Part shown: in pieces, positions 7,752 through 14,476 of the stretch | Numbering within the stretch: the first letter of the stretch is position 1 | Layout: each line of letters starts with the position of its first letter | NCBI GenBank assembly: GCA_003481775.1 | Contig: QULU01000049.1 | Span: forward strand, 1-27,646 | DNA from: Clostridiaceae bacterium OM02-2AC | GTDB lineage: Bacteria; Bacillota_I; Bacilli_A; Erysipelotrichales; Erysipelotrichaceae | DNA: 27,646 bases | Reading direction: 5' to 3' | The notes under the pieces: model-generated | The model's database searches: none | What the model saw: only the letters and a program-made list of their open reading frames with translations | Told to the model about the DNA's origin: nothing | Translations under genes and position numbers: made by a program

Positions 7752-7853
7752 AAAAAGGAAGCCCTCTGCATACTTGATGAACAGCTGAATCCATCTGGAA
7801 AACCAGAAATCATCATCTTATCCATCCACGGAATCGAAGGCTTCCTTTTTTTT
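7752..7853. other. Palindromic structured element of about 100 nt between convergent genes
   Basis: AAAAAGGAAGCC (7752-7763) pairs with GGCTTCCTTTTT (7839-7850) across about 75 nt. Inside are a second helix TGATGA (7775-7780)/TCATCA (7810-7815) and a hairpin TCTGG-AAAA-CCAGA (7794-7807). T tracts follow the outer arm on both strands. It sits between tRNA-Leu (plus, already terminated at 7629) and the glycosyltransferase (minus), so on the minus strand it may serve as that gene's terminator. The very large loop with nested helices is unusual for a terminator; an independent small RNA or a small palindromic repeat is possible. Confidence 0.45.
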
Positions 7854-7932
7854 ATTATCTGTGGTCTGGCTTTTTTATGATGCGGCAATCCGTTTCTTTT
7901 AAATATCTCCCTCCTGATACTAGATAGCCGCT

Positions 7933-8634
7933 TTACGTATCCGCCTGCTTCATAACTACCGTTTTCTGCTGTTCATCGATCATATTTTCCCGAATCATCG
8001 CATCCAACACCTGAACCTGCCGTTTTCTTGCTGCGGATTCATGATTGCTCAGCTGATAATTTGCAGGAGATTGCGGAAGACCTGCCAGAAGCGTTGCCTC
8101 ATCCAGTGTCAGATCCTTTGGCTTCTTATGGAAATACCCCTCACTTGCCGCCTTGATCCCGATATAATTATCCCCGTAATTGATCACATTGACATAAAGC
8201 TCCAAAATCTCTTTTTTGCTCAGCTCCTTTTCAAGATCATAGGCAGTAAAGATTTCGCTGACCTTACGAAGATAGGATGGCTGATAGGTATAATACATAT
8301 TTTTTGCCAGCTGCTGTGTAATCGTACTGCCTCCCCCGCGGATTTGCCCTGCCAGCACATTCTGATAGAGCGCTCTGGCCATAGAACGGTATTCCACCCC
8401 GTGATGCTCATAAAAGCGCCGGTCCTCAATCGCAACCGTTGCCTGCAGCAGCTCCTCGCTAATTTCGTCATAAGTCACATAGGACTTCTTATTTTTAATT
8501 TCCTCTACCTTCTCACGGATGCTGACCTCATTGGTGGCCTTAACATAATTAACAAAGCCAAGTCCTACAAACAACGTCAAAACAATCAAAATGATCAGAA
8601 GCAAAATCAGGAACAGTTTTCTTATAATCTTCAC
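7933..8634 (-). CDS. Monofunctional peptidoglycan glycosyltransferase (GT51)
   Basis: The protein has 233 residues, with an N-terminal membrane anchor (about residues 5-32) and an extracellular GT51 domain but no transpeptidase domain. Motifs in order are EDRRFYEHHG (70-79; Glu70 is the expected catalytic acid/base), GGSTITQQLAKN (101-112), LRKVSE (122-127), KKEILELYVNVINYG (140-154) and the ATLLAGLPQSPANY region (about 180-193). It polymerises lipid II into glycan strands, like MtgA/SgtB. The start codon is GTG (8634) with GAGGATGGTGA upstream. It appears to be a single-gene unit with an extended -10 promoter at 8650-8658. Confidence 0.9.
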   Translation of the reverse strand: MKIIRKLFLILLLIILIVLTLFVGLGFVNYVKATNEVSIREKVEEIKNKKSYVTYDEISEELLQATVAIEDRRFYEHHGVEYRSMARALYQNVLAGQIRGGGSTITQQLAKNMYYTYQPSYLRKVSEIFTAYDLEKELSKKEILELYVNVINYGDNYIGIKAASEGYFHKKPKDLTLDEATLLAGLPQSPANYQLSNHESAARKRQVQVLDAMIRENMIDEQQKTVVMKQADT

Positions 8635-8649
8635 TTTATCACCATCCTC

Positions 8650-8658
8650 ATTATAGCA
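8650..8658 (-). promoter_or_regulatory. Extended -10 promoter of the glycosyltransferase gene
   Basis: TGCTATAAT (8658-8650) is a perfect extended -10; no good -35 is present at the correct distance. Confidence 0.55.
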
Positions 8659-8739
8659 TACTTATTTCCTTGTGAAGCTAACTTACAGATTCGTTAGAAA
8701 ATTGTCAGGAAACAGAAAGATATGCAAACAAATGCAAAA

Positions 8740-8761
8740 TAAAACACGGTCATCACCGTGT
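8740..8761 (-). terminator. Terminator after the YneF-type gene
   Basis: ACACGGT (8761-8755), loop of 4, ACCGTGT (8750-8744), then TTTATTTT on the minus strand, starting one base after the stop codon. Confidence 0.85.
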
Positions 8762-8762
8762 A

Positions 8763-8978
8763 TTATCTGTTTGCGTTCACTGACTTCATTATCTGTTTAA
8801 TCTGAGCCTCAGATGGTTTTCTTCCCATTTGTAAAAACATCGCACGAATCATTTTCTCGTTGATAGGCGGGTTTTCTCTAAGTTCCTTCTCGAATTTCTT
8901 TTTTGTGAAATAGAAACCGAGGAATCCCCCAATTGCCAATCCTACAAGGGTAAATAACACAGAGCTTAAAAAATCCAT
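8763..8978 (-). CDS. yneF: YneF family (UPF0154) small membrane protein
   Basis: The protein has 71 residues: one N-terminal membrane helix (about residues 5-25, with glycine-rich GLAIGGFLGFY), then the family hallmark of a basic KKKFEKELRENPPINEKMIR segment and MGRKPSEAQIKQIMKSV. This matches the length and layout of YneF proteins of Firmicutes, whose biochemical role is not settled. AAGGAGG lies seven bases before the ATG. It has its own promoter and terminator. Confidence 0.88.
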   Translation of the reverse strand: MDFLSSVLFTLVGLAIGGFLGFYFTKKKFEKELRENPPINEKMIRAMFLQMGRKPSEAQIKQIMKSVNANR

Positions 8979-9003
8979 ATGTAATCCTCCTTACAATAAG
9001 CAT

Positions 9004-9032
9004 ATTTTACTATTTTTAAAGAGATTTTACAA
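9004..9032 (-). promoter_or_regulatory. Promoter of the YneF-type gene
   Basis: TTGTAA (9032-9027), a 17-nt spacer and TAAAAT (9009-9004). Confidence 0.65.
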
Positions 9033-9043
9033 TAGTTTTCGCC

Positions 9044-9379
9044 CTATTTATCCACTTCTTGAACGAGAAGGCAGCGATATTTTCTTTTCAGCAGCTGATA
9101 AAACGGATTCGTGCAATCCTCGAACCATGCCGCCCCCTCTCGTATGTATACCTCATATACACGGGATTTCAGAAAATGATCATAACAAAGACAGTCCTCC
9201 CTGCACGCAATTTCTTTTTGAAAGAAGGCCTCCGCACTCTCTTGCAGGGTCTGTGCTTCAATGGGAATCTGAATTCTGCTTCTTTGCTGCTCATCCATCC
9301 CATCCAGTAATGCCTGTATATCTCCGCTCTGCTTCATGGCATCGTAAAAGGCCGGCTGAAGCGCATAACATAATTTCAT
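9044..9379 (-). CDS. Hypothetical protein, 111 residues, cysteine-containing
   Basis: I do not recognise this protein. It is soluble-looking and acidic in the first half, with aromatic residues toward the end (EGAAWFEDCTNPFYQLLKRK). Six cysteines include a CREDCLC cluster (about residues 59-65), which could bind a metal or be coincidental. The ATG has AGGTGA six bases upstream, and codon use resembles the neighbours, so I consider it real. It lies between the hydrogenase terminator and the YneF promoter and seems to be transcribed alone. Confidence 0.6.
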   Translation of the reverse strand: MKLCYALQPAFYDAMKQSGDIQALLDGMDEQQRSRIQIPIEAQTLQESAEAFFQKEIACREDCLCYDHFLKSRVYEVYIREGAAWFEDCTNPFYQLLKRKYRCLLVQEVDK

Positions 9380-9554
9380 AGATTATCACCTGTTCCCATT
9401 GTACATTCCATCTTGCATGAGATTTGTAGAATTTTGTGGAACCGATTGTTTTTATGCAGAAAGCGCTGCAGAGGAAAGCCGCTTACAGCAGACAGCTAGA
9501 TGCAATATAAAGCCTGCTTGCTTATGTCCGGGAAGTTGAAACGTCGCTCATAGC

Positions 9555-9601
9555 AAAAAAGACAGGCACTGGATTGCGAAGAACCCAGCTCCCGCCTTTT
9601 T
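9555..9601 (-). terminator. Terminator after the hydrogenase gene
   Basis: A stem of about 14 bp including wobbles: the GGCGGG...CTGGGTT strand pairs with AATCCAG...GCCTGTC across 9596-9561. A T6 tract follows on the minus strand (9560-9555) and T5 on the plus strand, so it may work both ways. Confidence 0.75.
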
Positions 9602-9607
9602 CATTCT

Positions 9608-11056
9608 TTATCTGTGTAAATCAATATCAGAGAAATCATATTTTTCAAGAGTAGCTGCAATCGTCTTATCCTTGATTGCCAAATTCTCCTTGGTCATGCG
9701 AGCTTTTGCTTTCGGCATGTTTTCTATAGTAGCCGGTCCGCAGATACAGCCGCCCTGACACGCCATTCCCTCCAGTATATCCGCCTGGAAGCGGTTGACC
9801 TTCATCATGAGCAGTGCTTTTTTACATGCATCGCTTCCATCAGCATATTCAGCGCTGACAGCTTCATCATTATTCTCCTTCAGGGCAACGGCAACCGCCT
9901 TGGAGACTCCACCGCCGACAGAGAAGAAACGTCCATAGGCAGAAGCGGTATCCTCTTCCTTCGCAGTCACATTCTCCGGAGAGATATGCTTGGATACAAA
10001 CATCGCACCTAGCTCTTCAAAGGTGATGCAGAAATCAACCTCACTATCCAAAACCTCTTGCTTTTTCGCAACACATGGTCCAACGAAAACAACCTTGCAA
10101 TCCGGATGATGCTTTTTCAGATAGCGCGTCGTCGCAACCATTGGGCTGACCATATGGGATACACTGCTTTCATAAACCGTTGGGAAATGCTGCTTTGCCA
10201 TATTTACGAAGGCAGGACAGCAGGAGGTGGTAATTTTCTTTCCCTCTGCCTTGTGCTTTTTCGCATCTTCCTTTTCATACCATGCCACAGCATCTGCCCC
10301 AATGGCCGCTTCGTACACATCGCTAAAGCCCAGATCACGCATCGCCTGCATGATCTGCGGCAGGGTAGCGCTGTCAAACTGCCCCTGAATAGCAGGAGCA
10401 AACACCGCATAAACCTCTTCCTTTTTCTTCAGCAGCTCAATCACATCCAGCATCCAGGACATATCCTCGATTGCGCCGAACGGACATTTTGCCTGACAGG
10501 CGCCGCAGTTGATGCATTTTGCCTCATCGATTTTCGCTAAGCCGTCTTCTCCCATGCGAATCGCATCCACCGGACAGCTTTTCATGCAGGGACGCTGCGT
10601 TTCAACAATCGCATTGAACGGACATGCATTTCTGCAGGCACCGCATTCCTTACATTTATCATAGTCAATAAATGCGTGATCCTCTCCCATATGGATCGCA
10701 TCAAATTTACACGCAGACAGGCAGGCCTTTGCCATACACTTCCGGCAATTATCCGTTACCTGAATCTTATGGATGCTGCAGCCGTCACAGGCTGCTTCAA
10801 TTACACGTACAATCTGACGCTTGTTGTCATTTTCTACCGGAACCGGCGGTTTCCCCAGCGCCATTCGTGTCCTTTGACGAATGATTTCCTTTTCCTTATA
10901 AATACAGCAGCGGAATTCTGCATGTTTCCCCGGAATCAACAGATTCGCTACCTCATCACAGACGTCATCGTTCAGCTTTCCATCAAACGCACGCTTGCTA
11001 ACCTCTCTCAGTACGTCGAATTTAAACTGTCTGGCTTCGTGATCAAATAATGACAT
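9608..11056 (-). CDS. Monomeric [FeFe] hydrogenase with multiple ferredoxin-type clusters
   Basis: The protein has 482 residues. After about 85 helical residues comes a cysteine-rich region (about 90-195) with several CxxCxxC and CP motifs, including the classical ferredoxin halves CKECGACRNACPF and CINCGACQAKCPF, so multiple [4Fe-4S] clusters are expected. The H-cluster domain follows: loop 1 TTSCCPAF (Cys279/Cys280), loop 2 VGPCVAKKQE (Cys328) and loop 3 EGMACQGGCICG (Cys433/Cys437), keeping all four cluster-ligand cysteines and the proton-relay cysteine. Compared with textbook HydA, TSC(S/C)PGW has AF for GW, MPC is GPC and ACPGGC is ACQGGC, so it is a divergent subgroup. The start at 11056 is set by GAGGAGG just upstream. 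No maturase genes are nearby. Confidence 0.88.
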   Translation of the reverse strand: MSLFDHEARQFKFDVLREVSKRAFDGKLNDDVCDEVANLLIPGKHAEFRCCIYKEKEIIRQRTRMALGKPPVPVENDNKRQIVRVIEAACDGCSIHKIQVTDNCRKCMAKACLSACKFDAIHMGEDHAFIDYDKCKECGACRNACPFNAIVETQRPCMKSCPVDAIRMGEDGLAKIDEAKCINCGACQAKCPFGAIEDMSWMLDVIELLKKKEEVYAVFAPAIQGQFDSATLPQIMQAMRDLGFSDVYEAAIGADAVAWYEKEDAKKHKAEGKKITTSCCPAFVNMAKQHFPTVYESSVSHMVSPMVATTRYLKKHHPDCKVVFVGPCVAKKQEVLDSEVDFCITFEELGAMFVSKHISPENVTAKEEDTASAYGRFFSVGGGVSKAVAVALKENNDEAVSAEYADGSDACKKALLMMKVNRFQADILEGMACQGGCICGPATIENMPKAKARMTKENLAIKDKTIAATLEKYDFSDIDLHR

Positions 11057-11071
11057 AATATCCTCCTCTAT

Positions 11072-11122
11072 GCACAAGCATAAAAAACAGCTTGTGCTTT
11101 TTTTAACATGATAATTATATCA
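11072..11122 (-). promoter_or_regulatory. Hydrogenase promoter and hairpin next to the ribosome binding site
   Basis: An extended -10 TGATATAAT (11122-11114) has no good -35. The leader contains a perfect inverted repeat GCACAAGC (11097-11090) / GCTTGTGC (11079-11072), only 5 nt from GAGGAGG. It could be an operator or an RNA hairpin affecting translation. The elements are seen; function is not known. Confidence 0.5.
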
Positions 11123-11136
11123 CAAAGCATGTATAT

Positions 11137-11168
11137 AAAAAAAGCGGTAAATAGTAAAATTTACAGCT
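11137..11168 (-). terminator. Terminator after the EamA-type gene
   Basis: AGCTGTAAAT (11168-11159) pairs with ATTTACCGCT (11152-11143) with one mismatch, followed by T7. It is directly upstream of the hydrogenase promoter, separating the two units. Confidence 0.85.
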
Positions 11169-11190
11169 TTTTATGTATTTATACTTTTTT

Positions 11191-12075
11191 TCAACGGGTA
11201 TCCGTTGGCACCTCTTTTTTCTTTCGCCTTGGCTTATACTCGATATACAGAATAGAGGAAAAAATAAGACAGGCGCCAAGTATCATCGGAAGACTCATAA
11301 CCTCCCCCAGCAGCAGAAATGAGAAGATGGACGCAAAGAGTGCCTCCATGGACAGGATCAGGGATGCGCTGTTGGCGGTTGTATATTTCTGTGCAAAGGT
11401 CTGCAGCAGATAGGCAAGCAGCGTTGACACAAAAATCAGATAGGCCACATTTCCTGCCGCATGCCAGTCAAAGGAAGCCGGCGGCTGTTCCAGCGTCAAT
11501 GCACAAACAGTGGAAATCACACCGGCTGTTATCATTTGCAAAGCCGTCATGCACACCGTATCAACATGGGCGGAATAGCGTTCCAGAGCAATGATGTGCA
11601 ATGCGAAGAACAAGGCACAGACAAGAGACAGCATATCGCCGATTCCCAGCAGCAACGCATCCTTTTTCAACGTCAGCAACGCAATCCCCACAATGCAGAG
11701 CAGCGATGCAATCAGCTCCTTGCGGGAGGGACGCCGATGCCAAAGCAGCCAAAGCAGATATGGTACAAACACCACATTGGTAGCAGTCAGAAATGCATTC
11801 TTACTCGGCGTTGAATACTTCAGTCCAAAGGTCTGAAAGGCAAACGCCAGAAACAGGAAGATTCCCGTAATAATTCCATGACCGATGGTAGAGTGATCCA
11901 GCCTGCGCAGCTTTTTCCAGCAGATCAGCAATGGAAAAACAGCAGCTCCCACAAAACGTATCATCATGATATAAAACGGAGACAAAGCATCCAGTGCTCC
12001 GTCGGTAGCGATAAAACCGCCTCCCCAGACAACGGTAACAACGACCAGTATCATATTCGCGTATATTTTTTTCAC
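11191..12075 (-). CDS. EamA/DMT family transporter
   Basis: The protein has 294 residues with about ten membrane helices in two EamA repeats. The first begins ANMILVVVTVVWGGGFIATD and the second around residue 150 (DMLSLVCALFFALHIIALER). Family signatures include LKYSTPSKNAFLTATNVVFV at the end of helix 4 and the matching KYTTANSASLILSMEALFAS in the second half. The C-terminus is short and basic (KPRRKKK), consistent with the cytoplasm. Members export metabolites or amino acids; the substrate is unknown. The GTG start at 12075 has GAGGTGA upstream. It is a single-gene unit. Confidence 0.9.
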   Translation of the reverse strand: MKKIYANMILVVVTVVWGGGFIATDGALDALSPFYIMMIRFVGAAVFPLLICWKKLRRLDHSTIGHGIITGIFLFLAFAFQTFGLKYSTPSKNAFLTATNVVFVPYLLWLLWHRRPSRKELIASLLCIVGIALLTLKKDALLLGIGDMLSLVCALFFALHIIALERYSAHVDTVCMTALQMITAGVISTVCALTLEQPPASFDWHAAGNVAYLIFVSTLLAYLLQTFAQKYTTANSASLILSMEALFASIFSFLLLGEVMSLPMILGACLIFSSILYIEYKPRRKKKEVPTDTR

Positions 12076-12096
12076 ACTTTCACCTCATTGCTCAAC

Positions 12097-12125
12097 ATCA
12101 TACCACAGCCCCTTCGCTGCCGCAA
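12097..12125 (-). promoter_or_regulatory. Promoter of the EamA-type gene
   Basis: TTGCGG (12125-12120), a 17-nt spacer and TATGAT (12102-12097). Confidence 0.6.
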
Positions 12126-12206
12126 GTGTTCTTTGCCAGGAAATATAAGCTTTTTTCGTATACTTTCCTAGACGTAATTCCCCATTGTGCAGAAGCAAAA
12201 AAAGGA

Positions 12207-12266
12207 TTGCTATTTCTCTATCCCCATATTATAATAATACCCATGAGAAATCAGTCTCGTTTTTTT
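12207..12266 (+). promoter_or_regulatory. xpt promoter and 5' leader
   Basis: TTGCTA (12207-12212), a 17-nt spacer and TATAAT (12230-12235) give a start near 12242. The first bases of the transcript can form a 4-bp hairpin GAGA-AATCAG-TCTC (12245-12258), followed after one G by T7 (12260-12266). The leader of about 60 nt is too short for a purine riboswitch. Confidence 0.65.
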
Positions 12267-12303
12267 ATACAGTTTAGTACATGAGTAGAGAGGAAGCGTT
12301 TGT

Positions 12304-12894
12304 ATGAGATTACTGGAAGAATACATAGAAAAATACGGCAATGCTATGAATGAGGATGTATTGAAGGTGGATGCCTTTTTAAATCACCAGATTGATGCAC
12401 AGCTGATGATGGAGCTGGCAAAGGATTTCAAAGAGCATTTCAAGGATAAGCACATCACCAAGATTGCGACCATCGAGACAAGCGGTATCGCACCGGCAGT
12501 TATGCTTGGCTATCTGCTGCAGGTTCCGGTTGTCTACTTCAAAAAGGATACCTCACGGATCATGAAGGATGATTTGTACACCTGTCAGATTCATTCCTTC
12601 ACAAAAAACAAGGATTACGACATTATCTGCAGCAAAAAGTACCTGTCTGCTGAGGACCATGTTCTGTTTCTGGATGATTTCATGGCAAACGGAGAGGCAT
12701 GTCTTGGCGGCATCGAAATCCTGAAGCAGGCAAACGCTGTCATTGAGGGGATTGGAATTGTGATTGAGAAAGCCTTTCAGCCGGGGCGCCAGAAGGTGGA
12801 GGCACAGGGATATCCTGTCTATTCCCAGGCACGCATTGCTTCCCTTTCACAGGGGATGATTACCTTTGTTTCCGAAGAGTACGAAGCTGCATAA
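12304..12894 (+). CDS. xpt: Xanthine phosphoribosyltransferase
   Basis: The protein has 196 residues, the normal length. It converts xanthine plus PRPP to XMP in purine salvage in the cytoplasm. Diagnostic stretches are VDAFLNHQID (22-31), IETSGIAPAVMLGY (57-70), and the PRPP-binding VLFLDDFMANGEA (120-132). These match Xpt rather than hypoxanthine or adenine phosphoribosyltransferases. AGAGGAAG precedes the ATG. It is usually paired with a purine permease and a guanine riboswitch in Firmicutes; here it is alone and has no visible riboswitch. Confidence 0.95.
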   Translation: MRLLEEYIEKYGNAMNEDVLKVDAFLNHQIDAQLMMELAKDFKEHFKDKHITKIATIETSGIAPAVMLGYLLQVPVVYFKKDTSRIMKDDLYTCQIHSFTKNKDYDIICSKKYLSAEDHVLFLDDFMANGEACLGGIEILKQANAVIEGIGIVIEKAFQPGRQKVEAQGYPVYSQARIASLSQGMITFVSEEYEAA

Positions 12895-12912
12895 GCGAAT
12901 ATTATAAACCGG

Positions 12913-12932
12913 CCGGACACTGTCCGGTTTTT
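12913..12932 (+). terminator. xpt terminator
   Basis: CCGGAC (12913-12918), loop ACT, GTCCGG (12922-12927), then T5. Confidence 0.85.
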
Positions 12933-13109
12933 CTATAGCCTTTTCTCTCTACCAGCCACCTGTGCTTCTTTTCCATATCACCTTGTAAGCTGCTTACCTT
13001 TCTGTATTTTGTTTGCGATGCAGAGTGGCTCTCTGTTATCATTCATTTGTTTTTCTAGACTCATGATAGCCAAAGGTACCCGGTATGGACGTCTTTTTTC
13101 TCTGCATAT
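12933..13109. other. Spacer between convergent units
   Basis: About 180 nt between the xpt terminator (plus) and the ECF-gene terminator (minus). I see no gene or structured element here. Confidence 0.5.
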
Positions 13110-13150
13110 AAAAAGGAAGATGGTACGATTGCTCAATCGAATCCCTTCCT
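13110..13150 (-). terminator. Terminator after the ECF S-component gene
   Basis: Outer arms AGGAAG (13150-13145)/CTTCCT (13119-13114) and inner hairpin CGATT-GAGC-AATCG (13139-13126), followed by T5 on the minus strand. Confidence 0.75.
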
Positions 13151-13198
13151 CCTTGTCCTATGAAAGCATGCACAAGCAGAATCGCCTGCTTATCCATT

Positions 13199-13720
13199 TC
13201 AATCCTCTGTCTTTCTGACCTCTACCTTTTTCACCACACTGACCAGAAGCGGAATCATTACCAGCTGCAGCACAATACCAGGTATCGCGGTTACAAAGGC
13301 GGCTGTTAAAAAGATATGCACAGTATATGCCTTTCCCGCCATGCTCAGCAGCACCAGATTTGTCATTCCGCTGACCGCTCTTCCCGCCAGCATCGTGATA
13401 ATCAAGGAAGGATACAGCGGCAGCTTTTTTGTCATCCATCCGCTCAAAAAGCCATACGTCAGCAGCTCCAGACACATTGCAATTCCGGTTGGCATTAGCG
13501 GCGGCATACCGGTTAATGCGCTGGACAGCAACGGCGTCAGCACTCCGATCAAAGCACCATATGCAGAACCGCACACGAAGCCACATAGCAATACCGGAAT
13601 ATGCATTGGCAGAAAAACTGCACCTGCCTGCGGACCAAAGGAATGAAAGGCAAAGGGCAGTACAAGCCCCAGTGCCAGAAAGAACGCTGACAGCGTCAGC
13701 CGTTTTACCTGATCACTCAT
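13199..13720 (-). CDS. ECF transporter S component
   Basis: The protein has 173 residues with about five to six membrane helices. The FGPQAGAVFLPMHIPVLLCG stretch (about residues 29-48), followed by GSAYGALIGVLTPLLSSALT, is typical of the substrate-capture S components of energy-coupling-factor transporters (the group including folate, pantothenate and related vitamin transporters). The ligand cannot be assigned. No A or T subunit genes are in the window, so it would use a shared ECF module. AGGGGG precedes the ATG. The gene starts 10 nt after the stop of the thioredoxin-like lipoprotein, so the two form an operon. Confidence 0.85.
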   Translation of the reverse strand: MSDQVKRLTLSAFFLALGLVLPFAFHSFGPQAGAVFLPMHIPVLLCGFVCGSAYGALIGVLTPLLSSALTGMPPLMPTGIAMCLELLTYGFLSGWMTKKLPLYPSLIITMLAGRAVSGMTNLVLLSMAGKAYTVHIFLTAAFVTAIPGIVLQLVMIPLLVSVVKKVEVRKTED

Positions 13721-13730
13721 AACATTCCCC

Positions 13731-14348
13731 CTACTTCGTTACGGCAGAAAACATATCCGCATAGATTTTTTTCAGCTCCTGCGTTTCCTTCTCCGTCATT
13801 TTCCGTTCATGGGCATCATGTCCATCGACGGTACCGATGTGTCCGGAAACAGCTTTTCCATCCTTTACGACAACAACAAAGGGAACGTACAGCTGAACTT
13901 CGCCCTCATCATCCTTTTCCATAAACTTCTTTGTATAGGAAATCAGTTCCTTCTTCTGCTCCGGCGTATAGAGAAGCTCCTTCTTATCATCTCTTGTTCG
14001 TATGTATAAAATATGCTGTTTGTCTTCCTTTGCGACCGCATTCATCACAGGCAGAGCCTCCACACACCATGGGCAGTTTGGATACCCAAAATACAAAATT
14101 GCACTTTCCTTCTTCTGAAATACAGAAAGAGCCTCCTGCATATCGGAATCCACAAACTGATTTTCCGTTTCCTTGAAATCCTTATATCCGCTCATATCCG
14201 CACTTTCATCAATGCCGCAGGCACTGCTTTTATCTGTTTCATCCGAGCAGTAGGCATCCTTCTTATTTTGCTCTGTCTTATCTGCCTTCGTATTCGCACT
14301 GCATGCGCACAGCAGACTGACCAACATCAGCAGAACGATTTTTTTCAT
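13731..14348 (-). CDS. Thioredoxin-fold lipoprotein with CPWC active site
   Basis: The protein has 205 residues. The signal peptide ends in lipobox LCAC (lipidated Cys16), then comes a polar linker to about residue 55. The thioredoxin-like domain carries CPWC (92-95) after ILYFGYPN, and the expected cis-proline at YVPFVVVV (Pro156). It resembles proteins annotated as bacteriocin-transport accessory or thiol-disulfide lipoproteins and would act on the outer face of the membrane. The linker contains two extra cysteines (34 and 44). AGGTGA precedes the ATG. It is first gene of a two-gene operon with the ECF S component. The redox partner is unknown. Confidence 0.85.
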   Translation of the reverse strand: MKKIVLLMLVSLLCACSANTKADKTEQNKKDAYCSDETDKSSACGIDESADMSGYKDFKETENQFVDSDMQEALSVFQKKESAILYFGYPNCPWCVEALPVMNAVAKEDKQHILYIRTRDDKKELLYTPEQKKELISYTKKFMEKDDEGEVQLYVPFVVVVKDGKAVSGHIGTVDGHDAHERKMTEKETQELKKIYADMFSAVTK

Positions 14349-14373
14349 ATGTTCACCTCATTTGTCTGTGTTG

Positions 14374-14382
14374 ATTATACCA
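14374..14382 (-). promoter_or_regulatory. Extended -10 promoter of the lipoprotein-ECF operon
   Basis: TGGTATAAT (14382-14374), without a good -35 at the right distance. Confidence 0.5.
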
Positions 14383-14441
14383 TACCTGTCTGTAAAATCA
14401 CATGAAAACCATGTAAAATATATCCCCGTGCTGGATAGAAA

Positions 14442-14475
14442 AGAAAACGGACAGATTCTCACCATCCGTTTGTTT
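14442..14475 (-). terminator. Terminator of the arginine operon
   Basis: AAACGGA (14471-14465) pairs with TCCGTTT (14451-14445), followed on the minus strand by TTTCTTTTC, starting a few bases after the argF stop. Confidence 0.75.
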
Positions 14476-14476
14476 T

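Noticed and set aside
13158..13586. Minus-strand 142-codon frame overlapping the ECF S component
   Set aside because: It is the alternative frame of the same DNA; the membrane-protein frame at 13199-13720 has the ribosome binding site and the family pattern.
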